Assembly (NCBI RefSeq): GCF_024722015.1
Contig: NZ_JANQBD010000006.1
Coordinates: 267,045-331,044, forward strand
DNA from: Paenibacillus radicis (ex Xue et al. 2023)
GTDB lineage: Bacteria; Bacillota; Bacilli; Paenibacillales; NBRC-103111
Direction: 5' to 3'
DNA: 64,000 nt
Position numbers and translations under genes: made by a program. Positions 36,242-45,904 of this stretch are shown one piece after another (the first letter of the stretch is position 1; each line of letters begins with the position of its first letter). Under the pieces are notes generated by a model. The model was not told where the DNA came from and ran no database searches. It saw only the letters and a program-made list of their open reading frames with translations.

Positions 36242-39200
36242 TTAATGCAAGGAGTTCGCAGCGGCATTAGCAGCCGTTACACGATTTCCCTTTTTATTGA
36301 AAAGACGTGAAATACGAACCTTCATTCTATCGATAATTTCATAAACTACAGGCACCACAACTAATGTAAGCAAGGTCGAAGTCACCAAACCGCCTATAAC
36401 AACAACGGCCAAGCCTTTGGATATCAGAGAGCCTTCCGAGAAACCGAGCCCCAGAGGCAATAAAGACAATATGGTCGCTCCAGCCGTCATTATAATAGGA
36501 CGTAATCTTGTCAAACCAGCTTTAACGACAGCCTCGCGCATTTCCAGACCTTCCTTGCGAAGCTGCTGCACCCGATCTATTAATACAATAGCATTGGTGA
36601 CCACGACCCCAATCAACATCAAAAATCCGATGAGAGAAGTAATATTGATCGATTCTCCTGCAATCAACAATCCGAGGAATCCCCCAATTGCGGCAAGCGG
36701 CAAGGAAAATAAAATAACGAATGGCGCGCTCGCATTACCGAATGCGATAACCAAGACCAGGAATACTAGAAAGATCGCAGCACCCATAGCAACGGCCATT
36801 TGACCAAAGCTTTCCTGAATGTCCTCATTTACCCCTTGTACTTGTGTTCGGATACCGCCTGGAAGAGACACAGACTTTAAGGCTTCCGTTACTTTCGTGC
36901 TCATGCCGCCTTTATCTTTGCTATCGATTTTTGCGGTAATTTTGACATATTGCTCCTGCATTTCACGAGTAATAGCTGCCGGAGCCTCCACTTGCCGGAT
37001 TTTTGCGATATCATTCAATGCTACCACTGCACCCGTCGAAGTTGTCATCGTAATCCGACCAAGCTTTTCCATCGAATTTTTGAAGTCATCGTCTACCATA
37101 ACTTGTGTAGCAAAGGTTACATTGTCGAACTTAATGTCGCCAATCGACGCTTCTGCCAGCCACAATCGGACGGTATCTGTAATTTGTGCGGAAGACAATC
37201 CGTAGACACGAGCTTTATTCTGATCCACACTAACAACAACCTGCATTTTCTTCTCGTTTAGGCTGTCTTTAATATCTTTAAGCTCAGGAAATTCCTTCAG
37301 CTTCTGTTTAATAAGCTCAGCCCCGACTACCAGCTGATTCAAGTCTTCACCCTTAAGCAGGTAGGAGAAGTCATCCGAAGAACCGCCCATACTGCCCGCC
37401 AGCAGCGCCCCTTCAACTTCCGATCCTTTCGGAACCATACCCAGCATAATATTCTTATATTCTTCGGCCATCTTTTTCGCATCAGATGCTTTGGATACAG
37501 ACGCAATAATACTTGCACGATAAGCAACCCGCTCACCGCTTGTACTCTGCATGTCATACCCTACCATCGACTCGAAATAATCAAAGGCCGGTTGACCTGC
37601 AGAGTCTTTTGCTTCCTTAAGAACCGTCTCAATTTCCTTCACTTTCAAATCCATGGATTCTATCGAGGTTTCCTGAGGAAGCTTCAACGTATATTGCACT
37701 TGCTTGTTGGATTCGCTGTCAGGCATGAAGGCGAAAGGAAGGAAAGGAACTGTTCCTCCAATCGAGATGACAAATGCAAGAAATGAAACCAATACCGTCT
37801 TCTTAGGATTATTTAATGACCAGCTTAAAATGGACTTGTATTTGGCAGTGAATTTACCCACATGCTCTTCATCATGATGCTTGATCTTATCATTGTTTAG
37901 AACCAAGAGCATCGCTAGCATTGGGATCACAGTTAAAGCCACTATTAGTGAGGATAAAAGCGCAACAACAAGCGTAATGGCAAATGGCCGGAAAATATCG
38001 CCCAAAACTCCGCCAACAAATGCTATCGGTAAAAATACACCCGCAGTCGTAAGCGTTGAGGATGTAATAGCTGAAGCTACCCGTGAGGTTGCCAGCTTAA
38101 TTACGGACTCATTGCGCTCGCGCGCTTGCTGCAGCTCACTGTATATATTCTCAATAACAACAATCGAATCATCGACGACCCGGCCGACGGCTATCGTCAA
38201 GCCCCCTAACGTCATTACATTAAGAGTAATATCCAGGGAAGCCATAACACAAAGTGTTGTTAAGATCGATAATGGAATTGAAACCAATACAATCATCGTC
38301 ATACGTACATTTTTCAGAAATAAAAGTATCATTACTGAAGCCAGTATTGCCCCCAGAATACCTTCCTTCAGCATACCGTTGATTGATTTTTTTACATCAT
38401 TAGCCGCATTATAAACCGGTGTAAATTGCAGGTTCGGATATTCCTTCGTCCAACCGGCAAATAATTTGTCAACCTCGTCGGCAAATCGTACCGTATTGGC
38501 ATCTTTTCCTTTAAATAATGTGAGCCCGATTGCCGGACTGCCATCTAGTCGGGCAATAAATTTGGAGTCCGAAATGGCCTCGACCTTGGAAATATCCTTT
38601 AAAAGCACGATATCCCCTTTAGGTGAGGTAATCTTCATATTCTCCAGATTATAAATCGTGTTCAAGTCACTTTCTATTCGAACCGATTGTGAGCTGCCGC
38701 TAAAATCAACCTTACCTGCCGGGCTCGTCATCAGAGCAGTCTGGATGCTTTGCGACACAAGTGCAGGTGTCAGACCGTAGTTATTAATCGCGTTAATATT
38801 CAGCTTAAGCTTAAGAGTTGCTTCCTGTTGTCCGACCGAATCCACATGATCGATTCCGTCCATAGCGCTTAACGTAGGCTCAATAACATCCTCATAAATA
38901 CGGTTAAGCTCTTCTTGGTTCATGTTGTTATTTCCATGAACTGCCGCGAAGTAAACGGGGAAATCACTGCTCCCGAACTTGGAAACCTTCGGTTCGCTTG
39001 CGCCAACAGGCAGCTTAATGTCCTTAATGGCACTTTCGATGTCCCTCTTTGCATCATCAGGGCTGCGTCCGTTAACCAACTCAACGGTAATTGCGGAGAA
39101 GTTGTCGTTAGAAGTAGAGGAAACCTTCTTCATACCCTCAATTCCTACAATCCTCTTTTCCAGAACCTTGGTTACATTCTCCATAACATCCTTTGGAGGG

Positions 39201-39361
39201 GCAGGATACACCGTGCTTACAAATACGACTGGCAATGAAATATCAGGCATGCTCTCCTGTTTCAGCGTCGTAGCGGAGAAGGTGCCGGCAACGAATAGGA
39301 TAACGCTTATAATAATGATCGCTGCGACATTTTTCAAAGAAAAATCAGTAAATTTGTTCAT
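36242..39361 (-). CDS. RND-family efflux transporter (SwrC/YerP-like)
   Basis: A 1039-residue proton-driven exporter with 12 membrane segments and two large extracellular loops. Pump signatures: N-terminal FSLKNVAAIIIISVILFVAG, the paired Asp of membrane helix 4 (VGRVVDDSIVVIENIY near 392), and LMLIGVVVTNAIVLIDRVQ near 910. Length and style match Gram-positive SwrC-type pumps, which export lipopeptides such as surfactin and give resistance to amphiphilic compounds. Regulated by the upstream GbsR-like and divergent TetR regulators (inference from context). Preceded by the regulator gene with an 86-base gap. Confidence 0.93.
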   Translation of the reverse strand: MNKFTDFSLKNVAAIIIISVILFVAGTFSATTLKQESMPDISLPVVFVSTVYPAPPKDVMENVTKVLEKRIVGIEGMKKVSSTSNDNFSAITVELVNGRSPDDAKRDIESAIKDIKLPVGASEPKVSKFGSSDFPVYFAAVHGNNNMNQEELNRIYEDVIEPTLSAMDGIDHVDSVGQQEATLKLKLNINAINNYGLTPALVSQSIQTALMTSPAGKVDFSGSSQSVRIESDLNTIYNLENMKITSPKGDIVLLKDISKVEAISDSKFIARLDGSPAIGLTLFKGKDANTVRFADEVDKLFAGWTKEYPNLQFTPVYNAANDVKKSINGMLKEGILGAILASVMILLFLKNVRMTMIVLVSIPLSILTTLCVMASLDITLNVMTLGGLTIAVGRVVDDSIVVIENIYSELQQARERNESVIKLATSRVASAITSSTLTTAGVFLPIAFVGGVLGDIFRPFAITLVVALLSSLIVALTVIPMLAMLLVLNNDKIKHHDEEHVGKFTAKYKSILSWSLNNPKKTVLVSFLAFVISIGGTVPFLPFAFMPDSESNKQVQYTLKLPQETSIESMDLKVKEIETVLKEAKDSAGQPAFDYFESMVGYDMQSTSGERVAYRASIIASVSKASDAKKMAEEYKNIMLGMVPKGSEVEGALLAGSMGGSSDDFSYLLKGEDLNQLVVGAELIKQKLKEFPELKDIKDSLNEKKMQVVVSVDQNKARVYGLSSAQITDTVRLWLAEASIGDIKFDNVTFATQVMVDDDFKNSMEKLGRITMTTSTGAVVALNDIAKIRQVEAPAAITREMQEQYVKITAKIDSKDKGGMSTKVTEALKSVSLPGGIRTQVQGVNEDIQESFGQMAVAMGAAIFLVFLVLVIAFGNASAPFVILFSLPLAAIGGFLGLLIAGESINITSLIGFLMLIGVVVTNAIVLIDRVQQLRKEGLEMREAVVKAGLTRLRPIIMTAGATILSLLPLGLGFSEGSLISKGLAVVVIGGLVTSTLLTLVVVPVVYEIIDRMKVRISRLFNKKGNRVTAANAAANSLH

Positions 39362-39447
39362 CTCTCTACTCCTCCATCAAATTACATCAAGCGAATCTGT
39401 AAATATTATGAATCCTTGATTATGAAAGTGAGCTTTTAAACCCACAC

Positions 39448-39948
39448 TCACGGCAATGGTCTCTTCAGCTGCCATTCCTCATGCAGTTCTCCCATGCGTG
39501 AAATAAACATCCCACACAGCATAGACATATTTTGGAATCTTCGTCTAATGATGTTGCAGCCTTCTTCATCATGCGATTCCACATTGGACGGATGAGGGAA
39601 TCCAGCCAAAGCTCCGTCTACGGCTTGTTTAACCGAGTTGAATTTACCTATTTCATTCCGAACAATATTGATTCCAAAGTCATCCGTAATGTAATAGTAA
39701 TCTTTCCTATCATTCTGGATCGGGACCTTATGACACAGATGCTTAAGCTCCATAGTTCGGATTTGAACGCTTATAGCCGCCTTGGAAACAGATAACTCCT
39801 CGGCCATTTGCTGCAGGCTTATAGGCTCTGATGAAAAAAGCAGTAAGGTATACATCTTACCGACGAGCGGACTAAAGCCTTCATGTTCCAGGTAAAGGGA
39901 CATAAAGTTGCTAATATTCAGCTTCAATTCTTCAATGGTGTTAGACAT
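39448..39948 (-). CDS. GbsR/MarR-type transcriptional regulator
   Basis: A 166-residue winged helix protein resembling the GbsR group of MarR-like regulators: FSPLVGKMYTLLLFSSEPIS, then LQQMAEELSVSKAAISVQIRTM as the recognition helix, and RKDYYYITDDF wing. First gene of the RND operon. ATG 39948 is chosen because the conserved part starts there and AAGGAG lies 14 bases upstream, a long spacing; a start at 39990 without a clear ribosome binding site is possible. Having a local regulator in the pump operon plus a divergent TetR is unusual and suggests two input signals. Confidence 0.8.
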   Translation of the reverse strand: MSNTIEELKLNISNFMSLYLEHEGFSPLVGKMYTLLLFSSEPISLQQMAEELSVSKAAISVQIRTMELKHLCHKVPIQNDRKDYYYITDDFGINIVRNEIGKFNSVKQAVDGALAGFPHPSNVESHDEEGCNIIRRRFQNMSMLCGMFISRMGELHEEWQLKRPLP

Positions 39949-40024
39949 AGGCGCTTGGGTATCTCCTTCCGTTAGTTTCATTCCCATCATTAAGAACCAT
40001 GTTAATCATTTTGCATTAGTGTTT

Positions 40025-40078
40025 TGACTGACTGGTCATTCTATTAGTAATATAATTCAAATACTGTATCCAAATCAA
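40025..40078 (-). promoter_or_regulatory. Promoter and TetR-type operator of the RND operon
   Basis: Minus strand TTGATT (40078-40073), spacer 18, TATATT (40054-40049). The palindrome-like TGACTGACTGGTCA (40025-40038) lies at the expected transcription start and would block it when bound. Confidence 0.6.
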
Positions 40079-40115
40079 CCTATTTTTTCCCATAACACGT
40101 ATAATTCCTTAAAAT

Positions 40116-40163
40116 TGACCAGTCGGTCACATGTTTGACATAAACTAAATCCAAGTATACAAT
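40116..40163 (+). promoter_or_regulatory. Promoter and operator of the TetR gene
   Basis: TTGACA (40135-40140), spacer 17, TACAAT (40158-40163). TGACCAGTCGGTCA (40116-40129) is a near-perfect palindrome just upstream of the -35 and is related to the operator at 40025-40038 (TGAC...GGTCA ends). Confidence 0.6.
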
Positions 40164-40220
40164 GGCTTTACTACTACCATTCGGTACCTTGAATGGAGAA
40201 AATAAGGGGTGTGAACCGGC

Positions 40221-41093
40221 ATGAATGACAAAAAACTGCAGATCATACAAGCCGCAATCAAGCTCTTCGGTGACCGGGACTATCACACCACATCTGTTCA
40301 GGACATCGTTAGCTTAGCCGGAGTATCCAAAGGTGCCTTCTATCTGCACTTTCACTCCAAGGAAGAACTGCTAATTGCTGTATTCAGCTACTATATGGAT
40401 GGACAAAGTATTTATCTGAAAGAAATTCAATCGAATTCTTCCCTGACTCCCAGGGAGAAAATAATCAACGCTATCCAATTCCAATGTCAGGTTATTATGG
40501 GAGACCAGGACTTCCTTTCGATGCATATGAAGGGAATCGCTTTTATGAACAACACGGTTAAGGAAATGATGATCGATCATAGCATGCAAACCGTCAGATG
40601 GATGGAACAGCAAATTCTCGAGCTGTATGGACCGGAGATTGCGGTTCATTCCTTTGATTGCGCTAATCTATTGAACGGTATGCTGAAGGAATATTTCTTC
40701 TACTTTATCGTTTACGCTCACCCTATTAACAGCCAACAGCTTGCTGAATATTTAATGAACCGTATGGATGATATCGCTTACGGAATTATGAATAAACCAA
40801 CATCGCCTATTTTATATGCAACACTTATTTGCCCCGAACAGAGCCAAGCTATAACGAAGGAAACCTGGCTCCAAAAAGCTCATTCCGTTAAGGACTGGAT
40901 TGAAGCTAATACTGACAGCACCAAATCCACCGAAACCATGGTCCAGTCCATGGATGCGATTATTCAAGAGGCTCTTAAAGAGCAGCCCAATCAGATCATT
41001 ATTAAAGGCATGTATAATTATTTAATATCTTTAGCAAACGGAAATCCGGGAATCATCGAAAAGCTGACGTTATTATTCGAAGGCCAGAAATAA
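40221..41093 (+). CDS. TetR/AcrR-family transcriptional regulator
   Basis: A 290-residue regulator, longer than most TetR proteins (about 200). N-terminal DNA-binding domain is classical: IIQAAIKLFGDRDYHTTSVQ, then SLAGVSKGAFYLHFHSKEEL. The remaining 240 residues form the ligand domain. Divergent from the RND operon with two related palindromes between them, the usual layout for repression of an efflux pump relieved by its substrate. AAGGGG lies 11 bases before ATG 40221. Confidence 0.9.
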   Translation: MNDKKLQIIQAAIKLFGDRDYHTTSVQDIVSLAGVSKGAFYLHFHSKEELLIAVFSYYMDGQSIYLKEIQSNSSLTPREKIINAIQFQCQVIMGDQDFLSMHMKGIAFMNNTVKEMMIDHSMQTVRWMEQQILELYGPEIAVHSFDCANLLNGMLKEYFFYFIVYAHPINSQQLAEYLMNRMDDIAYGIMNKPTSPILYATLICPEQSQAITKETWLQKAHSVKDWIEANTDSTKSTETMVQSMDAIIQEALKEQPNQIIIKGMYNYLISLANGNPGIIEKLTLLFEGQK

Positions 41094-41149
41094 GCAGCCT
41101 TCTTCTCTTCCACCCACACCCAGTTGCATCTACAGAAATAGAAGACAAT

Positions 41150-41312
41150 AGCGAAAGTCTTATTCCTTTATTGCATAGAAAAAGCATAAAAACAGAGAGA
41201 TAGCGGAATTAACTACTTCCGTTATCTCTCTGTTTTTATGTATTAGTCCTCGTATTCGACCAAATAACGGAGCTCTCTGTTCCGTTCAAATCCCTAAGAG
41301 CTTATAGCAGTC
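41150..41312. repeat. Dispersed intergenic repeat R1, copy 3 (shorter), with bidirectional terminator hairpin
   Basis: A shorter relative of the repeats at 12603 and 24523. The core is a 24-base inverted repeat with one mismatch (41185-41208 with 41217-41240), ending in TTTTTATG on both strands, so it can stop transcription from the convergent tetR and phosphodiesterase genes. Followed by the family block AAATAACGGAGCTCTCTGTTCCGTT. Confidence 0.7.
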
Positions 41313-41389
41313 TCGCCGTCCTTGGTGGACGATCAAGTCATCAAGGTTGAGCCAAACAAAATATTAAGCTCTAATCTCCTTTATACGCG

Positions 41390-42094
41390 CTACCCTTGCT
41401 CTACACACTGCTTCCATAATTCCAGCTGGTTCGTACACACCCATATATTCGGATATGTGCTCCGTAATTCACGCATTTCTTCCTCATCATCTATCGTCCA
41501 GGCGATAAGCTGTATGCCTTGCTCCTCGCAGCGTTGAACAAAATCGTCGGTTAAGTATATATATTTGACCGATACATAACGCGCCCTGATTTGCTCGGCA
41601 AATGAGAACACCGAAGGGGTCGCTCCATAGATGACCAAGCCGAGCTCGATCTCCTCGGACAGCTCCCTCATTCTGGCGATCGAGTAATGATCGAAGGATG
41701 TTACAAAAACTTGATCGAGAACCTCGCAGGAGTGAATTACTTCAAGAACCTTTTCTTCCAAACCGGGATACAGATTCCCGCTTTGCTTTAATTCAATATC
41801 CACCGAAGTCCGCCCTTTCGCTAGCCTCAAGACTTCCTCCAGTGTCGGGATCGGCGAGCCTCCCCCTGCATCCAATTTACGCAGTTCGTTAAACGTATAA
41901 TCAATAACTCGGCCTTTGCCGTTCGTAGTACGATTCACTGTCGTATCATGGATAACTACAGGAACTCCATCCTTGGTCAGCTGAACATCCAGCTCCAAAT
42001 GACTAAAGGATAAATCTATTGCTGCTTGAAACGAAGGTATCGTATTCTCCGGGTATTTCTTCGGGTATCCTCTGTGCGCCAGACCTGGAATCAT
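41390..42094 (-). CDS. Glycerophosphodiester phosphodiesterase (cytoplasmic), second copy
   Basis: A 234-residue TIM-barrel phosphodiesterase splitting glycerophosphodiesters into glycerol-3-phosphate and alcohol. Catalytic and metal residues visible: HRG near 7 (GLAHRGYPKKYPENT), ELDVQLTKDG near 33, VVIHDTTVNRTT near 44, Glu in DIELKQSG near 95. No signal peptide, so it acts inside the cell on imported substrate. GGGAGG lies eight bases before ATG 42094, so the longer frame from 42136 is rejected. Last gene of the operon. Confidence 0.9.
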   Translation of the reverse strand: MIPGLAHRGYPKKYPENTIPSFQAAIDLSFSHLELDVQLTKDGVPVVIHDTTVNRTTNGKGRVIDYTFNELRKLDAGGGSPIPTLEEVLRLAKGRTSVDIELKQSGNLYPGLEEKVLEVIHSCEVLDQVFVTSFDHYSIARMRELSEEIELGLVIYGATPSVFSFAEQIRARYVSVKYIYLTDDFVQRCEEQGIQLIAWTIDDEEEMRELRSTYPNIWVCTNQLELWKQCVEQG

Positions 42095-42128
42095 TATTAT
42101 ATCCTCCCATATCAATTCATTTGAGCTG

Positions 42129-43259
42129 TTATTCATTTAACGGCAATATTTGAATACGATCCAAGGCGTAGCTCGATGAGGTCTTGTATTTAGCAGCTCC
42201 GGATTCAAACAAAATATGCAATTGGCCGGCCGACTCAAATATGCCTTCTGACATCGGAGGCAGCTCCATTTTGTCTGCTTCGTTCTTGCTGTCCAAAAAC
42301 CATACGGGAACCTCTGTCGATCTTACTGCAGCTTTGGAATGAGGCTTCTCCGTCATATTGATGTTAAATCGATACAGCGTGCTCGCATTGTTCCTTCCAT
42401 AAGACTGGCTAAGCCAGATATGGTCCTTGGCTACACTCATTCCTTGAATTCGATCAGGCAGCGATAGAATATAATCCGGGGAAATCGGTCCTTGACCCTG
42501 ATCCGGCTTCACCGAAGGAAGGTCAGTCTCAGGATTAAGTCTATATCCTTCTGCCCAGGCCTTATGCTGCTTGTCATCCCTATTCATTAAATAATGGGAC
42601 TTATCCGTCGGATAGTCGCTTCCGTGAGCAAATTCGCCGATCCAAAGAATGCCATCCTCATAAGCGGTAAAGGAGGCGCGTGTGTCACTCTGTACAGATC
42701 CTGCAAAAGCAAGCTTGCCGCCATTTTCCGCTTTGATGATATCCTCCAAATTCACATAATAAACATCCTTGTCCGAAGAAATCCAAACATGCTGTTTACT
42801 GGCAGTAATCCCGCCAGCATGACCAGTATAGGGGGTGCCGGTATTTTTGTAAAGCTCGACAGCCTTCACCATTTTACCTGAGGAGGCATCAATGACGGAC
42901 AAGAGACTTGTCTTGCCATCCTCCCTGTAATGGGAAACCAGCATCCACTTTTTATCCTCTACGTAAGCGAGCCCTTGTGGAACCGCGTTTTGCAATAGCG
43001 CCGGAACAATAGGGCCAGGCTTGGCTTTCTGAAGGAAAGGCTTAATCTCTGGCATATCAACGCGGAATTTGATTCCCGCTTCTTCCTGTGTAATACCCGC
43101 TGCACCCGTGGCAGGCTTTTCCTTCGGTGCAGCAGTATTGGGCGAAGCCGCCGCCGCTGAAGCAGGCTTGACTTCCACCGCTGCCGGCTGTTGTTGGCAG
43201 CCGGTAGCGGTTAAGAGAAGCGTACAAATCAGCGTCGGCAGCAGTAAGGATGACTTCAT
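42129..43259 (-). CDS. Lipoprotein of unknown function (beta-propeller-like) between two phosphodiesterases
   Basis: A 376-residue lipoprotein: lipobox TATGC near residue 21, then an Ala/Pro-rich linker (about 25-55) and a repetitive body with WMLVSHYREDGKTSLLSVID, HVWISSDKDVYYVNL, ILWIGEFAHGSDY and HIWLSQSYGRNN, which reads as blades of a beta propeller. I do not know the family. Its ATG overlaps the stop of the upstream phosphodiesterase by four bases, so it is tightly coupled to glycerophosphodiester use and could bind or process the substrate outside the membrane. Confidence 0.7.
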   Translation of the reverse strand: MKSSLLLPTLICTLLLTATGCQQQPAAVEVKPASAAAASPNTAAPKEKPATGAAGITQEEAGIKFRVDMPEIKPFLQKAKPGPIVPALLQNAVPQGLAYVEDKKWMLVSHYREDGKTSLLSVIDASSGKMVKAVELYKNTGTPYTGHAGGITASKQHVWISSDKDVYYVNLEDIIKAENGGKLAFAGSVQSDTRASFTAYEDGILWIGEFAHGSDYPTDKSHYLMNRDDKQHKAWAEGYRLNPETDLPSVKPDQGQGPISPDYILSLPDRIQGMSVAKDHIWLSQSYGRNNASTLYRFNINMTEKPHSKAAVRSTEVPVWFLDSKNEADKMELPPMSEGIFESAGQLHILFESGAAKYKTSSSYALDRIQILPLNE

Positions 43260-44011
43260 TCCGCCGCTCCCTGCTGTCTTCTTTGCTGCAGCAATTCCCG
43301 CAGCCTTCCAGGATAATCCGTAATGATCCCTGATACTCCATAGTCGATAGCTAATGCCATTTGATCCTCGTCATTAATTGTCCAGGGATATACCTTCAAT
43401 CCAAGTGCAATTGCATCAGATACTGTCTCTTTATCCATCCCTTTATAATTCGGATGCAGTGAGTATAATGTAGCTTCGAAGCTATCGACTAAATCTGAAT
43501 TGCTCCCTGTATTGAGTTCATACAGCAGACCGACCTTCGCTTCAGGTTCCAATTTCTTTAAATTAAGCAAGTTTTTATGATTAAAGGAGGATACAACTAC
43601 ATTATGCATACGGTCCTTTTTCTTCATTAAATCAAGCAGCAGCGGTTCCAGCCTGCCTTCAGTTGAATGTTTAATTTCCACATTAATCATCACCTCCGCA
43701 GGAACGAGATCAAACACCTCCTCTAACAAAGGCACCCTTTCACCCTCGTACTTCTCGTGGAACCACCGGCCCGCGTCAGCTTTCTTGATCTCCTCAAGCC
43801 TCATATCATGGACGGAGCCTGTCATGTCTGTCGTTCTATCCAAGGTAGAGTCGTGGATGACGATAATTTCATCGTCCTTGGTCAAATGAATATCCAATTC
43901 GATACCGTCGCAGCCTTGTTCAAGCCCCAGTCGAAAAGCCCCTAATGTATTTTCCGGCGCCTCGCCTTTGGCACCCCGGTGAGCAATTACTAAAGTTTGA
44001 TCTAATCCCAT
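43256..44011 (-). CDS. Glycerophosphodiester phosphodiesterase (cytoplasmic), first copy
   Basis: A 251-residue enzyme of the same family as 41390-42094 (roughly one third identical by eye). Motifs: VIAHRGAKGEAPENT, GIELDIHLTKDDE, VIHDSTLDRTTDMTG, and VEIKHSTEG near 115 with the metal-binding Glu. No signal peptide. AAGGAG precedes ATG 44011; 27 bases separate it from the permease gene. Two cytoplasmic copies in one operon suggest different headgroup preferences (inference). Confidence 0.92.
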   Translation of the reverse strand: MGLDQTLVIAHRGAKGEAPENTLGAFRLGLEQGCDGIELDIHLTKDDEIIVIHDSTLDRTTDMTGSVHDMRLEEIKKADAGRWFHEKYEGERVPLLEEVFDLVPAEVMINVEIKHSTEGRLEPLLLDLMKKKDRMHNVVVSSFNHKNLLNLKKLEPEAKVGLLYELNTGSNSDLVDSFEATLYSLHPNYKGMDKETVSDAIALGLKVYPWTINDEDQMALAIDYGVSGIITDYPGRLRELLQQRRQQGAAE

Positions 44012-44037
44012 TTCGAATCTCTCCTTTTTATAAGTGT

Positions 44038-44868
44038 CTACTTAAATGTTGAATTCGCCATTGCAGCCACGATATATTTTTGAGCGAATACAAACACAAT
44101 GACAATCGGCAGTATAACTAATAAGCTGGCTGACATAAGCAGATGGAAATTTAACGATTCGTTGCCTCCTATGGAGTCACGCATCATTGCTACACCAACA
44201 GTTAATACACGCATGGTATTGGAATTAGTCATAACGAGCGGCCAGAAATAGGAGTTCCAGCTGTGAATAAAGCTGATAACAATTAATGTCACTACAGTGG
44301 GCATTGCCATAGGGGTCAAGATTCTATATAGAACCTGAAGTCGATTTGCGCCATCTACCTTAGCTGCCTCTATAACATCATTATTAATGGATCTGAACAT
44401 TTGACGCAACAAGAAAATTCCATAAGCCGAAGCTGCATGAGGAATTATAAGTGCATAATAAGTATTGATCCAGCCCAGATCAGACATCATCACATAAATC
44501 GGAACAAATACGACCTGCTCAGGGACGATCAACGCAGCAAGAACAAGAACAAACAGCTTATCTCTTCCAACAAATGAGCCTTTTGCAAAGGCATAGGCTG
44601 CCATAATGCCAATGTTGATTTGCAGAAACACTATTCCAACCGTTTGGATAACTGTGTTAACTGTAAAGCGATAGAAAGGAATTGTTTTGAATGCAGTCGC
44701 AAAATTTTCCCACATCAGCTTCTCAGGCCAAAAGCTCGGAATGGCCAGCCTTAGCTCGGCAGGCGTCTTCAATGCCGTCACAATCATCCAGTAGATCGGG
44801 AAAAACATGATCAGCGTGATGCAAATGGCCACTATCAAACGGGTAGTTTTTAAAACCGGACTCTTCAT
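44038..44868 (-). CDS. ugpE: UgpE-like ABC transporter permease
   Basis: A 276-residue inner-membrane permease with six hydrophobic segments and the MalG/UgpE-type EAA loop (EAAKVDGANRLQVLYRILTP). Second permease of the glycerol-3-phosphate-type importer; follows the UgpA-like gene by 12 bases. No ATPase gene is in this operon. Confidence 0.88.
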   Translation of the reverse strand: MKSPVLKTTRLIVAICITLIMFFPIYWMIVTALKTPAELRLAIPSFWPEKLMWENFATAFKTIPFYRFTVNTVIQTVGIVFLQINIGIMAAYAFAKGSFVGRDKLFVLVLAALIVPEQVVFVPIYVMMSDLGWINTYYALIIPHAASAYGIFLLRQMFRSINNDVIEAAKVDGANRLQVLYRILTPMAMPTVVTLIVISFIHSWNSYFWPLVMTNSNTMRVLTVGVAMMRDSIGGNESLNFHLLMSASLLVILPIVIVFVFAQKYIVAAMANSTFK

Positions 44869-44880
44869 TTGTCTATATAC

Positions 44881-45825
44881 CTACCCTTCGTAATGGACTT
44901 TCTTCTTGGATATGTACAATTGAATACTCGTCAGTATGATGATGATAATAAAGAATAAGATGACCAAGGCTGATGCTCTGCCTGTTCTAAATTCAGTGAA
45001 GGCCATTTCGTAAATCCAATAAACCATAGCTTTGGTTGATTCCAGCGGTCCACCGTTCGTCATTACATCAACGGATTGGAACACCTGCATGGATGAAATA
45101 AAATTAGTGATGATCAGAAATAGAGAGGTTGGAGACAGTAAAGGTATCGTGATTTTCCAAAATTGAGTCCATTTGGTAGCCCCGTCAATGCTGGAAGCCT
45201 CATAATACTCAACCGGAATACTTCTAAGACCGGCAATAAAAATAATCATCGTGAAGCCGACGCCCTTCCAGACGGATACCAGTATAAGCACCCATAGTGC
45301 CGTGCGGGTATTGGTTAACCATAGAACAGGCTCGATTCCTAGCATCTTGAGCAGCTCATTCATCAATCCGAATTGCCCATTGAAAATCCATATAAAGATC
45401 ATCGATACGATAACCATGGATATATAGTGCGGCATAAAGATAACCATACGCAATACATTGTAGAACTTTGAAACGGAATTGAACAACAATGCCAACAAAA
45501 GTCCAATTCCCAAGGTAAGAAATACATCAAAAACGGTGTAGGTAAATGTTATTTTTAATACATTGTAAAATGTATCGCTGGTCAATAAGTAGGTGTAATT
45601 ATCAAACCCAACGAATTTCTTCACTGGCTTCGTCATGTTCCAATTAGTGAAGCTAAGGTAGAGTGAATTAAATAATGGATAATAAATAAATAAAACTAAA
45701 ATAACTAATGCGGGTAAAGCAAAAGAAAAATCTTTAAACCCTTCCATAAACTTGGATGGAGCCTTTCGGCTGGTCTTGTCTCGAACTAATACTTCAACCT
45801 GTAATTTGCTGTCCGTCGCTTTCAT
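44881..45825 (-). CDS. ugpA: UgpA-like ABC transporter permease
   Basis: A 314-residue permease with a cytoplasmic N-terminal extension of about 30 residues and six membrane segments; EAA loop YEASSIDGATKWTQFWKITI. Pairs with the UgpE-like subunit to form the channel. GAGGGGAG lies before ATG 45825. It follows the binding protein gene by 79 bases. Confidence 0.88.
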   Translation of the reverse strand: MKATDSKLQVEVLVRDKTSRKAPSKFMEGFKDFSFALPALVILVLFIYYPLFNSLYLSFTNWNMTKPVKKFVGFDNYTYLLTSDTFYNVLKITFTYTVFDVFLTLGIGLLLALLFNSVSKFYNVLRMVIFMPHYISMVIVSMIFIWIFNGQFGLMNELLKMLGIEPVLWLTNTRTALWVLILVSVWKGVGFTMIIFIAGLRSIPVEYYEASSIDGATKWTQFWKITIPLLSPTSLFLIITNFISSMQVFQSVDVMTNGGPLESTKAMVYWIYEMAFTEFRTGRASALVILFFIIIIILTSIQLYISKKKVHYEG

Positions 45826-45904
45826 CGCGACTCCCCTCTCGCTTGCGATAATGAACCGTAATGCGGGTTACTTAGGCTCCCGCATTACGGACTAAAACCT
45901 ATCT

